From Microbulbifer sp. HZ11 (lineage in GTDB: Bacteria > Pseudomonadota > Gammaproteobacteria > Pseudomonadales > Cellvibrionaceae): 64,000 nucleotides of DNA. Made by a program: the position numbers and the translations under genes. The notes under the pieces were generated by a model. It worked only from the letters and a program-made list of their open reading frames with translations, was not told where the DNA came from and searched no databases. Where the stretch lies: the NCBI RefSeq assembly GCF_000708675.1, contig NZ_JELR01000005.1:302177-366176 (forward strand), in the 5' to 3' direction. Below, piece by piece: positions 49,805-60,711 of the stretch. Position 1 is the first letter of the stretch; the number at the start of each line of letters is the position of its first letter.

Positions 49805-50566
49805 ATGTCAGCCGATCATTACCTCAAACCCGACTGGCCTGCACCTGCCAATGTGCACGCCGCTGTCACGCTGCGTCATGGCGGGCACAGTGAAGGGGAG
49901 TACACCGGGTTCAATCTCGGAGATCATGTGGGCGACCTTCCCGAGGCGGTCGCGGCAAATCGGGATCAGCTACAGCGGGAATTGAGCTTGCCAAACAACC
50001 CCCAATGGTTGGAGCAGATTCACAGCGATAAGGCGGTTGTTGCCCGCGCGGATGGCAAAGTTCTGACTGCGGACGCCAGTTTTACCCGTGAGCCCGGCAT
50101 CGTATGTGCGGTGCTGACCGCCGATTGCCTGCCGCTGTTGATCTGTAATCGCGATGGCACTGAAGTGGCCGCCATTCATGCGGGCTGGCGGGGACTCGCC
50201 GGCGGGATTATTCGCGAAACCATAGACGCTATGCAAAGCGACCCCCGGGACCTGCTGGTCTGGCTCGGCCCAGCCATCGGGCCGGAATCATTTGAGTGCG
50301 GGGTGGATGTGCTGGAGGCGGCCTTCGAATCCGCCTTGAGCGAATCTCACGCCGAAGCCATCGCCCAGTGCTTTGTGCCCCACAGCAAAAAGCCATTGCA
50401 CTTTCTGGCAGATATTTACGCACTGGGGCGCATCGAGCTGGCTGAACTGGGTGTCGCGGAAGTTTTTGGCGGAGACCGCTGTACGGTGACTGAGCCGAGC
50501 GAGTTCTTTTCCTACCGCCGCGATGGTAATACCGGTCGCATGGCTTCTCTTATTTGGTTTGAGTAG
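49805..50566 (+). CDS. pgeF: Peptidoglycan editing factor / laccase-domain protein
   Basis: A 253-residue YfiH-family protein. Conserved blocks are LEQIHSDKAVVARADG, AVLTADCLPLLICN with Cys, EVAAIHAGWRGLAGGI with His, and WLGPAIGPESFECG; these hold the zinc/copper ligands of the family. Members act as purine nucleoside phosphorylases. In E. coli the protein also prevents faulty UDP-MurNAc peptides. The location just after rluD, before clpB, is conserved in gammaproteobacteria. Confidence 0.9.
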   Translation: MSADHYLKPDWPAPANVHAAVTLRHGGHSEGEYTGFNLGDHVGDLPEAVAANRDQLQRELSLPNNPQWLEQIHSDKAVVARADGKVLTADASFTREPGIVCAVLTADCLPLLICNRDGTEVAAIHAGWRGLAGGIIRETIDAMQSDPRDLLVWLGPAIGPESFECGVDVLEAAFESALSESHAEAIAQCFVPHSKKPLHFLADIYALGRIELAELGVAEVFGGDRCTVTEPSEFFSYRRDGNTGRMASLIWFE

Positions 50567-50576
50567 GTAACTTTTT

Positions 50577-50600
50577 GGTGGATGCGCTGCGCTTACCTAC
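50577..50600 (-). repeat. GTAGGGTGGAT repeat, copy 3 (inverted, shortened)
   Basis: On the minus strand it reads GTAGG, then TAAGCGCAGCGCATCCACC; five bases of the other copies are missing. It lies just after pgeF, beside the REP-like copy 2. Together they mirror the arrangement at 22270-22380. Confidence 0.8.
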
Positions 50601-50622
50601 CATACCGTATTCCTGATCTCAG

Positions 50623-50690
50623 CGTCATTCCGGGCTTGACCCTGAATCCAGCACTACGAAGCTGGATGCCGGATCAAGTCCGGCATGACG
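50623..50690 (-). repeat. REP-like imperfect palindrome, copy 2
   Basis: The reverse complement of this 68-base stretch matches 22270-22336 with only a few changes, mainly in the spacer between its two hairpins. The rest of the pgeF-clpB gap (50691-50853) shows no clear sigma-32 promoter. Confidence 0.88.
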
Positions 50691-50853
50691 TAAATTCTAT
50701 TTATCCCATTACTGCCCCCCTTTAAAACCCACCTCCTGCCCGCAAATTACTGATCAGCACTAGACTGTATTCGTCATTGCGTTTCCGCGCGTCGTCATAT
50801 TACCTGTCGGGCGCGCCGTGTATCAGAAGAGGATCAGGAGAGGGTATCAGCAT

Positions 50854-53460
50854 ATGCGCATCGACCGGATGACCAACCCACTGCAGGCCGCCATTGCGGA
50901 CGCGCAATCCATCGCCGTTGGCCGTGACCATAACCAGATTCTTCCCGAGCACCTCCTTCAGGCCCTATTGGACCAGTCAAATGGTAGCGCCACGGCATTT
51001 TTGAACCAGGCAGGATTCAATATCAACGGCCTGCGAAATGACCTCGCCAAACGCCTGGATAGCCTACCCACCGTGGGTACGCCGACGGGGGACGTCGGTA
51101 TGTCCCAGGAGCTGATGCGCCTGTTTAATCTGGCGGACAAAAAAGCTCAAAAAAATGGCGACAGTTTTATTGCCAGCGAAACTGTCTTGCTGGCCGCGTT
51201 TGATTCCGCTGCTGGTGAAGTGTCGAAAATACTCAATGCCCACGGTGATCTGAAGCACCTCCAGGATGCCATCACCAAAGTGCGTGGTGACGAAAAGGTC
51301 AACGACCCACAGGCCGAAGAGGCCCGTCAGGCGCTGGATAAATACACGCTGGATCTGACCGCGCGCGCGGAAGCCGGAAAACTGGATCCGGTCATCGGTC
51401 GTGATGACGAAATTCGCCGCACTATTCAGGTTCTGCAGCGTCGCACTAAAAACAATCCGGTATTGATCGGTGAGCCTGGGGTGGGTAAAACCGCCATTGT
51501 CGAGGGGCTGGCCCAGCGTATTGTTAACGGTGAGGTTCCGGAAGGGCTGAAAGACAAACGGTTGCTGTCACTGGACCTGGGCGCCCTGCTCGCCGGGGCA
51601 AAATTCCGCGGTGAGTTTGAAGAGCGCCTGAAGGCGGTGCTGAACGAACTCTCCAAGCAGGAGGGCCGCGTCATCCTGTTTATCGATGAGCTGCATACCA
51701 TGGTCGGTGCCGGCAAAGCCGAAGGTGCCATGGATGCGGGCAATATGCTCAAGCCCGCGCTGGCCCGCGGCGAACTGCACTGTGTCGGCGCCACCACTCT
51801 GGACGAATACCGCCAGTACATTGAAAAAGACGCCGCCCTGGAGCGTCGCTTTCAAAAGGTGCTGGTGGATGAACCGTCAGAAGAAGACACAATCGCCATT
51901 CTGCGCGGACTGAAAGAACGCTACGAAGTCCATCACGGGGTCGATATTACCGACTCTGCGATTATCGCCGCCACCAAGCTCTCTCAGCGCTACATCACCG
52001 ATCGCCAGTTGCCGGACAAAGCGATCGACCTGATTGATGAGGCCGCCAGCCGCATCCGTATGGAAATTGATTCCAAACCAGAAGAGATGGATAAGCTTGA
52101 GCGCCGCCTGATTCAGCTCAAGATCGAACGCGAGGCGGTAAAGAAAGACAAAGATGATGAGGCCGCAAAAAAGCGGCTGGCTAAACTCGAAGAAGACATC
52201 GACAAGATCGAGAAAGAGTACGCGGACCTGGAGGAAATCTGGAAGGCGGAAAAGGCCAAACTGGCAGGTAGTGCTGACATCAAAAACAAACTGGAGCAGG
52301 CCAAGCTGGATATGGACGCCGCGCGCCGCGCCGGTGACCTGACCCGTATGTCGGAAATTCAGTACGGTGTGATTCCCCAATTGGAACAGCAGTTAAAGCT
52401 GGCATCCGACAACAGTGATACCAGTGACAACCAGCTGCTGCGCAATCGGGTTACCGACGAAGAGGTAGCGGAAGTGGTTTCCCGTTGGACCGGAATACCG
52501 GTTTCCAAAATGCTCGAAGGTGAGCGGGAGAAACTGCTGCGCATGGAAGAATCTCTGCACGATCGAGTGATCGGTCAGCACGAGGCCGTGGAAGCTGTTT
52601 CCAACGCTGTGCGACGCTCGCGCGCGGGGCTCGCCGATCCCAACCGCCCCAACGGCTCCTTCCTGTTCCTCGGCCCCACCGGTGTGGGTAAAACCGAGTT
52701 GTGCAAGGCATTGGCACGATTCCTGTTCGACACTGAAGACGCCATGGTGCGAGTGGATATGTCGGAGTTCATGGAGAAGCACTCGGTTGCTCGACTGATC
52801 GGCGCCCCTCCCGGCTATGTGGGGTATGAGGAGGGGGGGTATCTCACCGAGGCCGTTCGTCGCAAGCCCTACTCGGTATTGTTGCTGGATGAGGTTGAAA
52901 AAGCCCATCCGGACGTGTTCAACATTTTGCTACAGGTACTCGAGGATGGTCGCCTCACCGATGGTCAGGGCCGCACTGTCGACTTCCGCAACACCGTCGT
53001 GGTAATGACGTCGAACCTCGGGTCAGACCTGATTCAGAAATACGCCAGCGCCCGGGACGACGATGAAATCGACTCGGAGATTCACTACCGGCAAATGAAA
53101 GCCGCGGTAATGGATGTTGTGGGTGATCACTTCCGCCCGGAGTTCATCAACCGTATCGATGAGGTTGTGGTTTTCCACCCCCTGGATCGCGCGGAAGTCC
53201 GTTCTATCGCCGAGATACAATTGCAGAATCTGCGCAAGCGTTTGCTCGACCGGGATCTGAAAATGGAAATTTCCGACGAGCTGCTGGGCAAGCTTGCCGA
53301 TGTGGGCTTTGACCCGGTGTATGGCGCACGGCCACTCAAACGCGCTATCCAGATGTGGATCGAAAACCCCCTGGCCCAGGATGTGCTCTCCGGAAAATTT
53401 TCGCCCGGGGATACCATTTACGCGACCTTGGATGAGGATAAAGCGGTTTTTGAAAAGTAG
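50854..53460 (+). CDS. clpB: ATP-dependent disaggregase ClpB
   Basis: A hexameric AAA+ chaperone that pulls proteins out of aggregates together with DnaK. The 868 residues contain an N-domain ([19 protein letters not shown]), AAA-1 ([27 protein letters not shown]), a coiled-coil M-domain (about 410-520) and AAA-2 ([26 protein letters not shown] pore loop). It ends [20 protein letters not shown] further upstream is in frame, but the ATG 50854 gives the family start, with AGGAGAGGG upstream. Confidence 0.97.
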   Translation: MRIDRMTNPLQAAIADAQSIAVGRDHNQILPEHLLQALLDQSNGSATAFLNQAGFNINGLRNDLAKRLDSLPTVGTPTGDVGMSQELMRLFNLADKKAQKNGDSFIASETVLLAAFDSAAGEVSKILNAHGDLKHLQDAITKVRGDEKVNDPQAEEARQALDKYTLDLTARAEAGKLDPVIGRDDEIRRTIQVLQRRTKNNPVLIGEPGVGKTAIVEGLAQRIVNGEVPEGLKDKRLLSLDLGALLAGAKFRGEFEERLKAVLNELSKQEGRVILFIDELHTMVGAGKAEGAMDAGNMLKPALARGELHCVGATTLDEYRQYIEKDAALERRFQKVLVDEPSEEDTIAILRGLKERYEVHHGVDITDSAIIAATKLSQRYITDRQLPDKAIDLIDEAASRIRMEIDSKPEEMDKLERRLIQLKIEREAVKKDKDDEAAKKRLAKLEEDIDKIEKEYADLEEIWKAEKAKLAGSADIKNKLEQAKLDMDAARRAGDLTRMSEIQYGVIPQLEQQLKLASDNSDTSDNQLLRNRVTDEEVAEVVSRWTGIPVSKMLEGEREKLLRMEESLHDRVIGQHEAVEAVSNAVRRSRAGLADPNRPNGSFLFLGPTGVGKTELCKALARFLFDTEDAMVRVDMSEFMEKHSVARLIGAPPGYVGYEEGGYLTEAVRRKPYSVLLLDEVEKAHPDVFNILLQVLEDGRLTDGQGRTVDFRNTVVVMTSNLGSDLIQKYASARDDDEIDSEIHYRQMKAAVMDVVGDHFRPEFINRIDEVVVFHPLDRAEVRSIAEIQLQNLRKRLLDRDLKMEISDELLGKLADVGFDPVYGARPLKRAIQMWIENPLAQDVLSGKFSPGDTIYATLDEDKAVFEK

Positions 53461-53570
53461 CGAAAAGGTATTTGTGAAAGTGGTGGAATCAGGTAGAAAC
53501 TTGTGAGACCGGGTTCTGCCGCCGCCACCTACGAGGAATCGAAGTGCTTACGCTCCAATGGAATTGATGT

Positions 53571-54764
53571 ATGACACTGGCAAGGCAGCTCTTTAACCGG
53601 CGCATGTTGTGGATGCTGCTGGCCTGCCTTGTGGTGTTTGGCGGTATCTTCGGTTTTAAAATTTTCGGCAACTACATGATGAACCAGTTTATGGACAACA
53701 TGTCTTTGCCGCCAGCCACAGTCACCTCCACCCGGGTGCAGTCCCAACGCTGGCAAACCCGCTTGAATGCCGTGGGTAGCCTGCGTGCCATCAATGGCGT
53801 TGACGTTACCACGCGGGCGCAGGGTGAAGTCAAAGCCATTTACTTTGAGTCCGGTCAAACCGTCGAAAAAGGTAGGCTATTGGCAGAGCTCACTGCCGAT
53901 CCGGAAACCGCGCAGATTGAAGTACTGGAGGCTGAGCGCCGGCTGGCAGAAAGAGACTTTAAGCGAATATCGCAGCTCTACGAAAAAGGCGTTGCCACCC
54001 TGCGTGAACTGGATCAGGCTCAGGCTGCCCTGGATCAGGTGCTGGCGAACCTGCTTGTGCAGCGCGCGACGATCAGCGAGCGTACCATTGTCGCCCCTTT
54101 CTCCGGTCAGCTCGGTATCCGACAGGTGGACCTCGGGCAGAATGTCGCGCCCGGTGATGCTGTGGTATCTCTGCAACAACTGCATCCAATCTATGTAGAC
54201 TTTTCGCTGTCCGAGCAGGATTTTACCCGGGTAAGCGAGGGGCAGAGCGTCGAGCTCACTGCGGCAGCGCTCCCCGCGCAAAAATTTCACGGCCGGATTA
54301 CCGCAATCGATCCAGCGATTGATCCGAGCAATCGTACCTTCCAATTACAGGCCACGTTGGATAATCCCCAGCGACAATTGCGCCCAGGCATGTTTGCGGA
54401 CGTTGCGGTACAGCTGGAGAATTTCCGCAATGTTCTGGTGGTGCCCCGTACCGCCATCAGCTATGCGCCGTATGGAAATTCCGTATTTGTGATTCGAAAG
54501 TCCAAGGGGAAGCCGGCGACCGGTGGCAGCGACAAGAAAATGATGGGCCGGGGCAATGCAAAACCTGCGGAATGGATCGCGATAAAGCGCTTTGTAAAGA
54601 CCGGTGAGGAGCGTGGCGACCTGATCGAAATAACCGAGGGTGTAGAAGCCGGCGAACAGGTGGCCACCAGTGGCCTGTTGAAGTTGCGCAATGAAGGTGG
54701 GGTAATCATTAACAACGACAATCCACCACCGGAGCAAATCGCTCCGGACCCGGAAAACAGTTAA
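53571..54764 (+). CDS. RND efflux periplasmic adaptor (membrane fusion protein)
   Basis: A 397-residue adaptor. An N-terminal membrane anchor is at residues 10-30. A lipoyl half (VDVTTRAQGEVKAIYFESGQTVEKG), an alpha-hairpin (ERRLAERDFKRISQLYEKGVATLRELDQ) and a second lipoyl half (ISERTIVAPFSGQLGIRQVDLGQNV) follow. The beta-barrel and proximal domains have PGMFADVAVQLE and LVVPRTAISYAPYGN. A basic insert (SKGKPATGGSDKKMMGRG) is unusual. It works with the RND pump 29 bp downstream. No outer membrane channel gene is nearby. Confidence 0.88.
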   Translation: MTLARQLFNRRMLWMLLACLVVFGGIFGFKIFGNYMMNQFMDNMSLPPATVTSTRVQSQRWQTRLNAVGSLRAINGVDVTTRAQGEVKAIYFESGQTVEKGRLLAELTADPETAQIEVLEAERRLAERDFKRISQLYEKGVATLRELDQAQAALDQVLANLLVQRATISERTIVAPFSGQLGIRQVDLGQNVAPGDAVVSLQQLHPIYVDFSLSEQDFTRVSEGQSVELTAAALPAQKFHGRITAIDPAIDPSNRTFQLQATLDNPQRQLRPGMFADVAVQLENFRNVLVVPRTAISYAPYGNSVFVIRKSKGKPATGGSDKKMMGRGNAKPAEWIAIKRFVKTGEERGDLIEITEGVEAGEQVATSGLLKLRNEGGVIINNDNPPPEQIAPDPENS

Positions 54765-54793
54765 CAGGCGAAGCCTGTCGGCAGGGACGCCGA

Positions 54794-57700
54794 GTGTATT
54801 TTACCGATATCTTCATTCGTAAACCGGTTCTGGCCTGTGTCGTCAGCCTGTTTATATTTCTACTTGGGCTGCGATCAACCTCAGAGCTCAACGTGCGTCA
54901 ATACCCGGAGCTGGAAAATGCCGTCATCACCATCAGTACGGTGTATGTGGGTGCGGACGCGGATCTGGTGCAGGGGTTTATTACTACACCGCTTGAGCAG
55001 GAAATCGCCAGTGCCGATGGCCTGGATTACATAGTATCCACCAGTATCCAGGGTATTTCCGTTATTCAGGCTTATGTGCGGCTTGACTACGATCCCAGTG
55101 AAGTTCTTACCCAGGTTGCCGCGAAGGTAAACAAGTTGCGAGATGAGCTTCCGGATGAGTCGGAAGATCCGACGGTCGATCTTGCCGTTGGCGAAACCAT
55201 CGCCGCCATGTACCTGTCCTTCTCATCGGAAATTCTGGATAACAACCAGATCACTGATTACATAACCCGTGTGGTCCAGCCCAAATTATCTACGGTTGCC
55301 GGGGTACAGCGGGCGGCCCTACTGGGCAACCGAACCTTTGCCATGCGCATCTGGCTCAAGCCGGCGGAAATGGCTGCTCAGGAGGTGACCCCGAGTGATG
55401 TCAGTAGTGCTCTGCGTCTGAACAACGTTCTTGCCGCGGTGGGCAGTACCAAGGGAACGCGGGTTGCCATGGATATACGGGCCGATACAGATATCGCCTC
55501 CGAGCAGGCATTCCGTCGTCTGGTAGTACGTGCCGATGGTGATCAGCTGGTACGCCTGGAAGACGTTGCGGATGTGGAGTTGGGGTCTGAATCCTATGAG
55601 ACCTCGGTGACCTTCAATGGGCGCTCGGCAACGTTTGTGGCGGTCGAGGTGGCTCCGGATGCAAACGCTCTGGAAGTGATCGCGAAAGTACGGGACAAGC
55701 TGGACAATGAAATTTTTCCGCAATTACCCGAAGGGATGCTGGGAGAGGTTCCCTACGACAGTACCGAGTACATTCAGGACTCCATCAATGAGGTGGTAAA
55801 AACCATCGTCGAAGCAGTATTGATCGTTATCGTAGTGATCTATCTGTTTCTTGGCTCTATTCGCAGCGTCATCATTCCCGCGGTGGCAGTGCCGCTCTCC
55901 ATGGTGGGCGCCTTGTTCCTGATGTTGCTGATGGGGTTCTCCATCAATCTGCTGACCCTGCTGGCAATGGTGCTGGCCATTGGCATCGTAGTGGATGACG
56001 CGATTATCGTGCTGGAAAACGTGCACCGCCATATCGAGGACGGAATGGCACCAGAGGATGCGGCATTAAAAGGAGCCCGCGAGCTTGCCTGGCCCATTGT
56101 AGCGATGACCACCACGCTGATTGCGGTCTATCTGCCTATTGGGTTTCTTGGTGGCCTCACCGGGACACTGTTTGTCGAGTTCGCCTTTTCCCTCGCGGGT
56201 GCGGTGTTGTTGTCGGGTGTGGTTGCACTCACGCTTTCGCCGATGATGGCGGCAAAGGTGCTGCGCGCTGAAGATGGCCAGCGCAGTAATCGCTTCGAAG
56301 TCTGGCTGGAAAAACAATTGGGCCGGCTTGAGTCTGCTTATCGGCGGCGACTGCATGGAGCGCTAGATGAGCGGCTGGTGATCCTGGTGTTTGGGTTGAT
56401 CGTGCTGTGCAGTTGTTACTTCCTGTTTATCACCTCGCCCAGTGAGCTGGAGCCCAAAGAGGATCGAGGTTTTGTGCTGGGTATTGCCAGTGGCGATGCC
56501 TACGCCACACTGGATTACATGGAACAGTACACACGCCAGATTAACCAGGTGCGTGACCGCCATCCGGAGGTTGAAAACCTTTTCCTGCTAAACGGTGTTG
56601 GTGGTGCCAGCAACAGCCCCAATAGCGCGATTGCCGGTTTTGTGCTGTCGTCCTGGAACAAGCGCGACAAAAATACTCAGGAGATGCAGGAGGTCATAAG
56701 TGGTGAGGTGTCTGAGATCGCCGGTCTCAAGGTTGCCACCTTTGTACCGCCGAGTCTGCCCACCGCTGGCGGCACTCTACCGGTGGAGTTTGTGATCGGC
56801 ACAACGGAGCCCATTTCTACGCTGGCTGGCTTTGCCGATGAAATTATGGAGCGCGCACTGGACAGTCGGCGATTTATTTTTCTCGACGCTGACCTGAAGC
56901 TGGATAAGCCGCGGCTGTCGGTAGTAATCGACCGGGATAAGGCGGCATCTATTGGCATCACCATGGCGGATCTGGCGCGGGAGTTGGGGGCAATGATGTC
57001 CGGCGCCTACACCAACCGGTTCTCACTGGAGAACCGCAGCTATAAGGTGATTCCGCAGGTGGTACGAGTAGACCGTCTGACCGGTGAGCAGTTGAAGCAG
57101 TATTACATTCGCGCTGGCGATGGCAGCCTGGTGCCGCTCTCCACACTGGTACGTCTCGAGGAAACCGTGGAGCCGCAGCAGCTTAAGCGTTTTCAGCAGT
57201 TAAATGCGGTCACTATTTCCGGTGTCCCGCGCCCCGGCGTGCCGTTGGGGGAGGCGCTGGGTGTGTTGGAGAGCGCCGCGCAGGAAATTTTGCCACGGGA
57301 ATATTCCATTGATTACTCAGGGCAGTCGCGGCAGTTTAAAAACGAAGGCTCTGACCTGGTGCTTACCTTCTTTTTTGCACTGGTAGTGATATATCTGGTG
57401 CTCGCGGCGCAGTTTGAGTCCTGGCGCGATCCATTGATTATGCTGGTGACTGTGCCGATGAGTGTGTGCGGAGCGATGATTTTTGTCAGCCTCGGGCTTA
57501 CAACTCTGAATATTTATACGCAGGTGGGGCTGGTTACTCTCATTGGCGTAATTTCCAAGCACGGTATTCTGATCGTGGAGTTCGCCAACCAGTTGCAACT
57601 GGAGGGAAAAGGCAAACGGGAGGCGATTGAGCAGGCATCCAGTATCCGTCTGCGCCCGATCCTGATGACGACCGCTTCCCTGGCGCTCGCTATGGTGCCG

Positions 57701-57889
57701 TTGTTGTTGGCCGCAGGCCCGGGTGGTGGGGCGCGATTCGCGATGGGGTTGGTGGTGGCATCGGGGATGACTATTGGAACCCTGTTTACTCTGTTTGTGG
57801 TACCGGCGATGTATTTATTGCTAGGAAGGGACTACGGGAACAACGGCGGCGAACAGATGCGTAGCCAGCAGAGTGGCGCCGCATCGTAA
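54794..57889 (+). CDS. RND efflux transporter permease (HAE1 family)
   Basis: A 1031-residue proton-driven exporter with 12 predicted helices and two large periplasmic loops. It starts at a GTG (54794): MYFTDIFIRKPVLACVVSL. The relay Asp pair is in helix 4 (AIGIVVDDAIIVLENVHRHIE). Motifs GVQRAALLGNRTFAMRIWL and TQVGLVTLIGVISKHGILIVEFANQL are typical. The nearest known group is MexK/VmeF-like multidrug pumps, by overall feel. Substrate is not predictable. It forms an operon with the adaptor gene upstream. Confidence 0.9.
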   Translation: MYFTDIFIRKPVLACVVSLFIFLLGLRSTSELNVRQYPELENAVITISTVYVGADADLVQGFITTPLEQEIASADGLDYIVSTSIQGISVIQAYVRLDYDPSEVLTQVAAKVNKLRDELPDESEDPTVDLAVGETIAAMYLSFSSEILDNNQITDYITRVVQPKLSTVAGVQRAALLGNRTFAMRIWLKPAEMAAQEVTPSDVSSALRLNNVLAAVGSTKGTRVAMDIRADTDIASEQAFRRLVVRADGDQLVRLEDVADVELGSESYETSVTFNGRSATFVAVEVAPDANALEVIAKVRDKLDNEIFPQLPEGMLGEVPYDSTEYIQDSINEVVKTIVEAVLIVIVVIYLFLGSIRSVIIPAVAVPLSMVGALFLMLLMGFSINLLTLLAMVLAIGIVVDDAIIVLENVHRHIEDGMAPEDAALKGARELAWPIVAMTTTLIAVYLPIGFLGGLTGTLFVEFAFSLAGAVLLSGVVALTLSPMMAAKVLRAEDGQRSNRFEVWLEKQLGRLESAYRRRLHGALDERLVILVFGLIVLCSCYFLFITSPSELEPKEDRGFVLGIASGDAYATLDYMEQYTRQINQVRDRHPEVENLFLLNGVGGASNSPNSAIAGFVLSSWNKRDKNTQEMQEVISGEVSEIAGLKVATFVPPSLPTAGGTLPVEFVIGTTEPISTLAGFADEIMERALDSRRFIFLDADLKLDKPRLSVVIDRDKAASIGITMADLARELGAMMSGAYTNRFSLENRSYKVIPQVVRVDRLTGEQLKQYYIRAGDGSLVPLSTLVRLEETVEPQQLKRFQQLNAVTISGVPRPGVPLGEALGVLESAAQEILPREYSIDYSGQSRQFKNEGSDLVLTFFFALVVIYLVLAAQFESWRDPLIMLVTVPMSVCGAMIFVSLGLTTLNIYTQVGLVTLIGVISKHGILIVEFANQLQLEGKGKREAIEQASSIRLRPILMTTASLALAMVPLLLAAGPGGGARFAMGLVVASGMTIGTLFTLFVVPAMYLLLGRDYGNNGGEQMRSQQSGAAS

Positions 57890-57943
57890 ACGCGATTGCC
57901 TGGTTGGGCCGTGCTTCAGGCGATCTATCGGCTCCGGGGAGCA

Positions 57944-58429
57944 TCAGCAGTTGTTCTGCAGAACCTGGCGGGTTTGTTGAATACGCTGCTGACGCTCCTC
58001 TTCGGGCAGTACCCGGTAGTTGCCGTTGGCGTCCACCTCGCGTACTCGTGCGTGTGAGTTCAGCTCCTGGAGCCGTTGCTGAGCACTTTGGCACCGCTGA
58101 GCTCGGGCGGCGACCTCTGCCTCATTGAGTCGCTGCTGTTCCCGTTGCGCATCCTGGCTGGCCTGAGCTGGTGCTGCCTCAGCCATAGCCTCATCGGGCT
58201 TGGCTGCAGTGGCAAGTTGCTGATCGGCCACCAGAGCCTGCTGCTCAGTTTGCCACTGGCGGTAGCGTTCCGACTTTGGTGCCTTGACGACCTCCACCTG
58301 TTCTTTCTTGGGCGGTTGGGACCCAAAGTGCAACACACCGTTCTCATCCACCCACTTGTAGATGCCATCGGCGTGAGCGGATGCCATCAGACCCAAGGAA
58401 AAAGTGAGGGTTGCTATCAGAATGCGCAT
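57944..58429 (-). CDS. DUF4124 domain protein, exported
   Basis: A 161-residue protein. A signal peptide (MRILIATLTFSLGLMASAHA) is followed by the DUF4124 block DGIYKWVDENGVLHFGSQPPKKE. A Gln/Ala/Glu-rich helical region comes next, with Cys in RAQRCQSAQQRL and a final Cys in LQNNC. DUF4124 proteins are common in gammaproteobacterial periplasms and of unknown function. It converges on the RND gene with only 54 bp between and no clear terminator. Confidence 0.75.
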   Translation of the reverse strand: MRILIATLTFSLGLMASAHADGIYKWVDENGVLHFGSQPPKKEQVEVVKAPKSERYRQWQTEQQALVADQQLATAAKPDEAMAEAAPAQASQDAQREQQRLNEAEVAARAQRCQSAQQRLQELNSHARVREVDANGNYRVLPEEERQQRIQQTRQVLQNNC

Positions 58430-58687
58430 GAAGAGCCGCCTTTTACTGTGTTGTTTTTACCGGTCATTGGTTCTGCATTGTAACGGGGGGCACTGGGTAT
58501 CTCGCAACCCAGTTAACAGTTTGTGTGGTGGGGCGTGCTCGGGCGTGGTGTGTATGGCGGCGCAGTTGGCGAATTTGTGATTGACGGCCACGCTCTGGTT
58601 GACACTGGCAATTCAAACTGGACAATTTGGACCTCACTCGGCGAAGTAGATGTCACCGCAACACCCCGCGGCCCGCACTCTCTCCCC

Positions 58688-58773
58688 AGTGGGTTAAGCA
58701 CCCACTACCTCCTGCCGAGGAGGTCCTCCCCATCTGGAGGCCTTTGGGGCCCGCACCCCGGTTCCGCGACCGG
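58688..58773 (+). other. Run of adjacent hairpins upstream of ilvI
   Basis: Back to back: AGTGGG/CCCACT (58688-58706), ACCTCCT/AGGAGGT with loop GCCG (58707-58724), CCTCC/GGAGG (58725-58740), and CCGGT/ACCGG (58758-58773). No T-run follows and no leader peptide rich in Leu, Val or Ile codons was found. The remaining bases of the 58430-58959 gap hold nothing else I recognise apart from the -10-like site at 58867. Confidence 0.55.
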
Positions 58774-58866
58774 TCGGGTTCCGCGCAGTTTTGGCATTGC
58801 CGTGAAGTTATCCTAAAAAACGGGCTAATTCTGCGTTTAAGGCTGATATTTATCACGCTTTTCCTT

Positions 58867-58872
58867 TAGAAT
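58867..58872 (+). promoter_or_regulatory. Candidate -10 box for ilvI-ilvH-ilvC
   Basis: TAGAAT followed by CGCCGTC, 88 bp before the GTG start. The -35 is weak (TGATAT, 58844-58849, 17 bp away). Confidence 0.4.
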
Positions 58873-58959
58873 CGCCGTCTGGCTTTCGCGCCACCCGGCT
58901 ATTCTGTGGTTTGTGGATGATGCGGATCCTAACAAATGGGAATTATTGAGGGGGCTCAA

Positions 58960-60696
58960 GTGGAATTACTCTCCGGCGGCGATATGTTGGTTCGCGCGCT
59001 GCAGGATGAAGGGGTAGAACTGATATTCGGTTACCCCGGCGGTTCGGCGCTGCATATATACGATGCGATCTTTCGTCAGAAGGGCATCAAGCACCTGTTG
59101 GTGCGCCACGAACAGGGTGCAACCCACTCTGCAGATGGTTATGCCCGGGCAACCGGCAAGACCGGCGTGGTGCTAGTGACCTCCGGCCCCGGTGCCACCA
59201 ATGCCATCACCGGTATTGCCACCGCTTATATGGACTCGATTCCGATGGTTGTGATCTCTGGTCAGGTACCATCGGACAAAATCGGTGAAGACGCTTTCCA
59301 GGAAACCGACATGGTCGGCTGTTCACGCCCGATCGTGAAGCACAGTTTTCTGGTTAAAAAAGCGGAAGAAATTCCCGAGGTGGTCAAGAAGGCGTTTTAT
59401 ATCGCCTCCACTGGTCGTCCCGGCCCGGTGGTAATTGATATTCCCAAGGATGTAACCAACCCGGTTGACCGTTACCCTTACGCCTATCCGGAAAAGCTGC
59501 GCATGCGCTCTTATACCCCTGCGGGCAAAGGTCATACCGGTCAGATTCGCAAGGCGGTAGCACTATTGCTGTCTGCCAAGCGCCCGGTCATCTATGCCGG
59601 TGGTGGCGTGGTGCAGGGGGATGGTTCTGAGCTGCTGACCGAACTGGCGCAGCGGTTGAATTTCCCGGTGACCAACACTCTGATGGGGTTGGGCGCCTAC
59701 CCGGGAACCGATAAACGGTTCCTTGGCATGCTGGGTATGCACGGTACATTTGAGGCCAACACCGCGATGCATCATGCGGATGTGATTCTTGCGGTGGGTG
59801 CGCGCTTCGATGATCGTGTCACCAATACGCCCAATAAATTCTGCCCGGGTGCCAAGGTGATCCATATCGACGTGGATCCCGCCTCCATTTCCAAAACCAT
59901 CACCGCCGATGTGCCGATCGTTGGTACCGTCCAGTCGGTGCTGAAAGAAATGCTGGAAATGCTCAAAGCATCAAAGGAGATGCCGGATCAGTCCGCGATT
60001 GTGGACTGGTGGCGGCAGATCGACGACTGGCGAGAGCGCCATGGGCTTTATACGGCGCCGCGCTATCGGACAGATGGCGATATGCTGATGCCGCAGGAAG
60101 TGATCAGTGCGGTGCATCAGATTACCAATGGGGATGCCTACGTTACTTCCGATGTGGGCCAGCACCAGATGTTCGCCGCTCAGTACTACCTGTTCGACAA
60201 GCCCCGTCGCTGGATCAACTCCGGTGGGCTCGGCACCATGGGCTTTGGCCTGCCGGCGGCACTGGGGGTGAAGGCGGCACATCCGGATGCGGAGGTCGTC
60301 TGCGTGACCGGGGAAGGCAGTATCCAGATGTGTATTCAGGAGCTGTCTACAGCAACCCAGTACAACCTTCCGGTAAAAATCCTGTGTCTGAATAACCAGG
60401 CCCTGGGTATGGTCAAGCAGTGGCAGGAAATGCAGTACGAGGGGCGTCTGTCCAACAGCGTGTATGAAGAGTCCCTGCCGGACTTTATCAAGCTGGCGGA
60501 AGCCTACGGGCACCTTGGAATGAAGATCGAGCATCGCGACGAGCTCCACGGCAAGTTGGCCGAGGCTTTCGCGATCAAAGATCGCACCGTGTTTATCGAT
60601 GTTTATGTCGACCCGTCTGAGCACGTCTACCCCATGCAGGTCATGCCAAATGGCTCCATGCGGGATATGTGGCTCAGCAAGACGGAACGGACATAA
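58960..60696 (+). CDS. ilvI: Acetolactate synthase large subunit
   Basis: Joins two pyruvates, or pyruvate and 2-oxobutyrate, in valine/isoleucine synthesis using thiamine diphosphate. With the GTG start at 58960 the protein has 578 residues. It begins [14 protein letters not shown], aligned with E. coli IlvI, and GAGGGGG sits five bases upstream. An ATG at 58936 is possible but has no ribosome-binding site. Catalytic Glu51 lies in [17 protein letters not shown]. The cofactor motif is [33 protein letters not shown], cited here only by its ends VCVTGEGS and LCLNN. The small subunit follows 15 bp later. Confidence 0.95.
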   Translation: MELLSGGDMLVRALQDEGVELIFGYPGGSALHIYDAIFRQKGIKHLLVRHEQGATHSADGYARATGKTGVVLVTSGPGATNAITGIATAYMDSIPMVVISGQVPSDKIGEDAFQETDMVGCSRPIVKHSFLVKKAEEIPEVVKKAFYIASTGRPGPVVIDIPKDVTNPVDRYPYAYPEKLRMRSYTPAGKGHTGQIRKAVALLLSAKRPVIYAGGGVVQGDGSELLTELAQRLNFPVTNTLMGLGAYPGTDKRFLGMLGMHGTFEANTAMHHADVILAVGARFDDRVTNTPNKFCPGAKVIHIDVDPASISKTITADVPIVGTVQSVLKEMLEMLKASKEMPDQSAIVDWWRQIDDWRERHGLYTAPRYRTDGDMLMPQEVISAVHQITNGDAYVTSDVGQHQMFAAQYYLFDKPRRWINSGGLGTMGFGLPAALGVKAAHPDAEVVCVTGEGSIQMCIQELSTATQYNLPVKILCLNNQALGMVKQWQEMQYEGRLSNSVYEESLPDFIKLAEAYGHLGMKIEHRDELHGKLAEAFAIKDRTVFIDVYVDPSEHVYPMQVMPNGSMRDMWLSKTERT

Positions 60697-60711
60697 AGGG
60701 AGGTAAACAGG

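Noticed and set aside
50691..50853. Sigma-32 promoter before clpB
   Set aside because: Expected for a heat-shock gene, but no CTTGAA/CCCCAT pair at proper spacing could be found by eye.
54794..57889. Assigning a specific pump name (for example mexK or acrB) to the RND genes
   Set aside because: The family is clear, but sequence by eye does not separate subfamilies and no outer membrane channel is present.
58523..58816. A 97-residue open frame upstream of ilvI
   Set aside because: Its sequence is low in hydrophobic core, has no recognisable family and no ribosome-binding site, and lies over the hairpin run.
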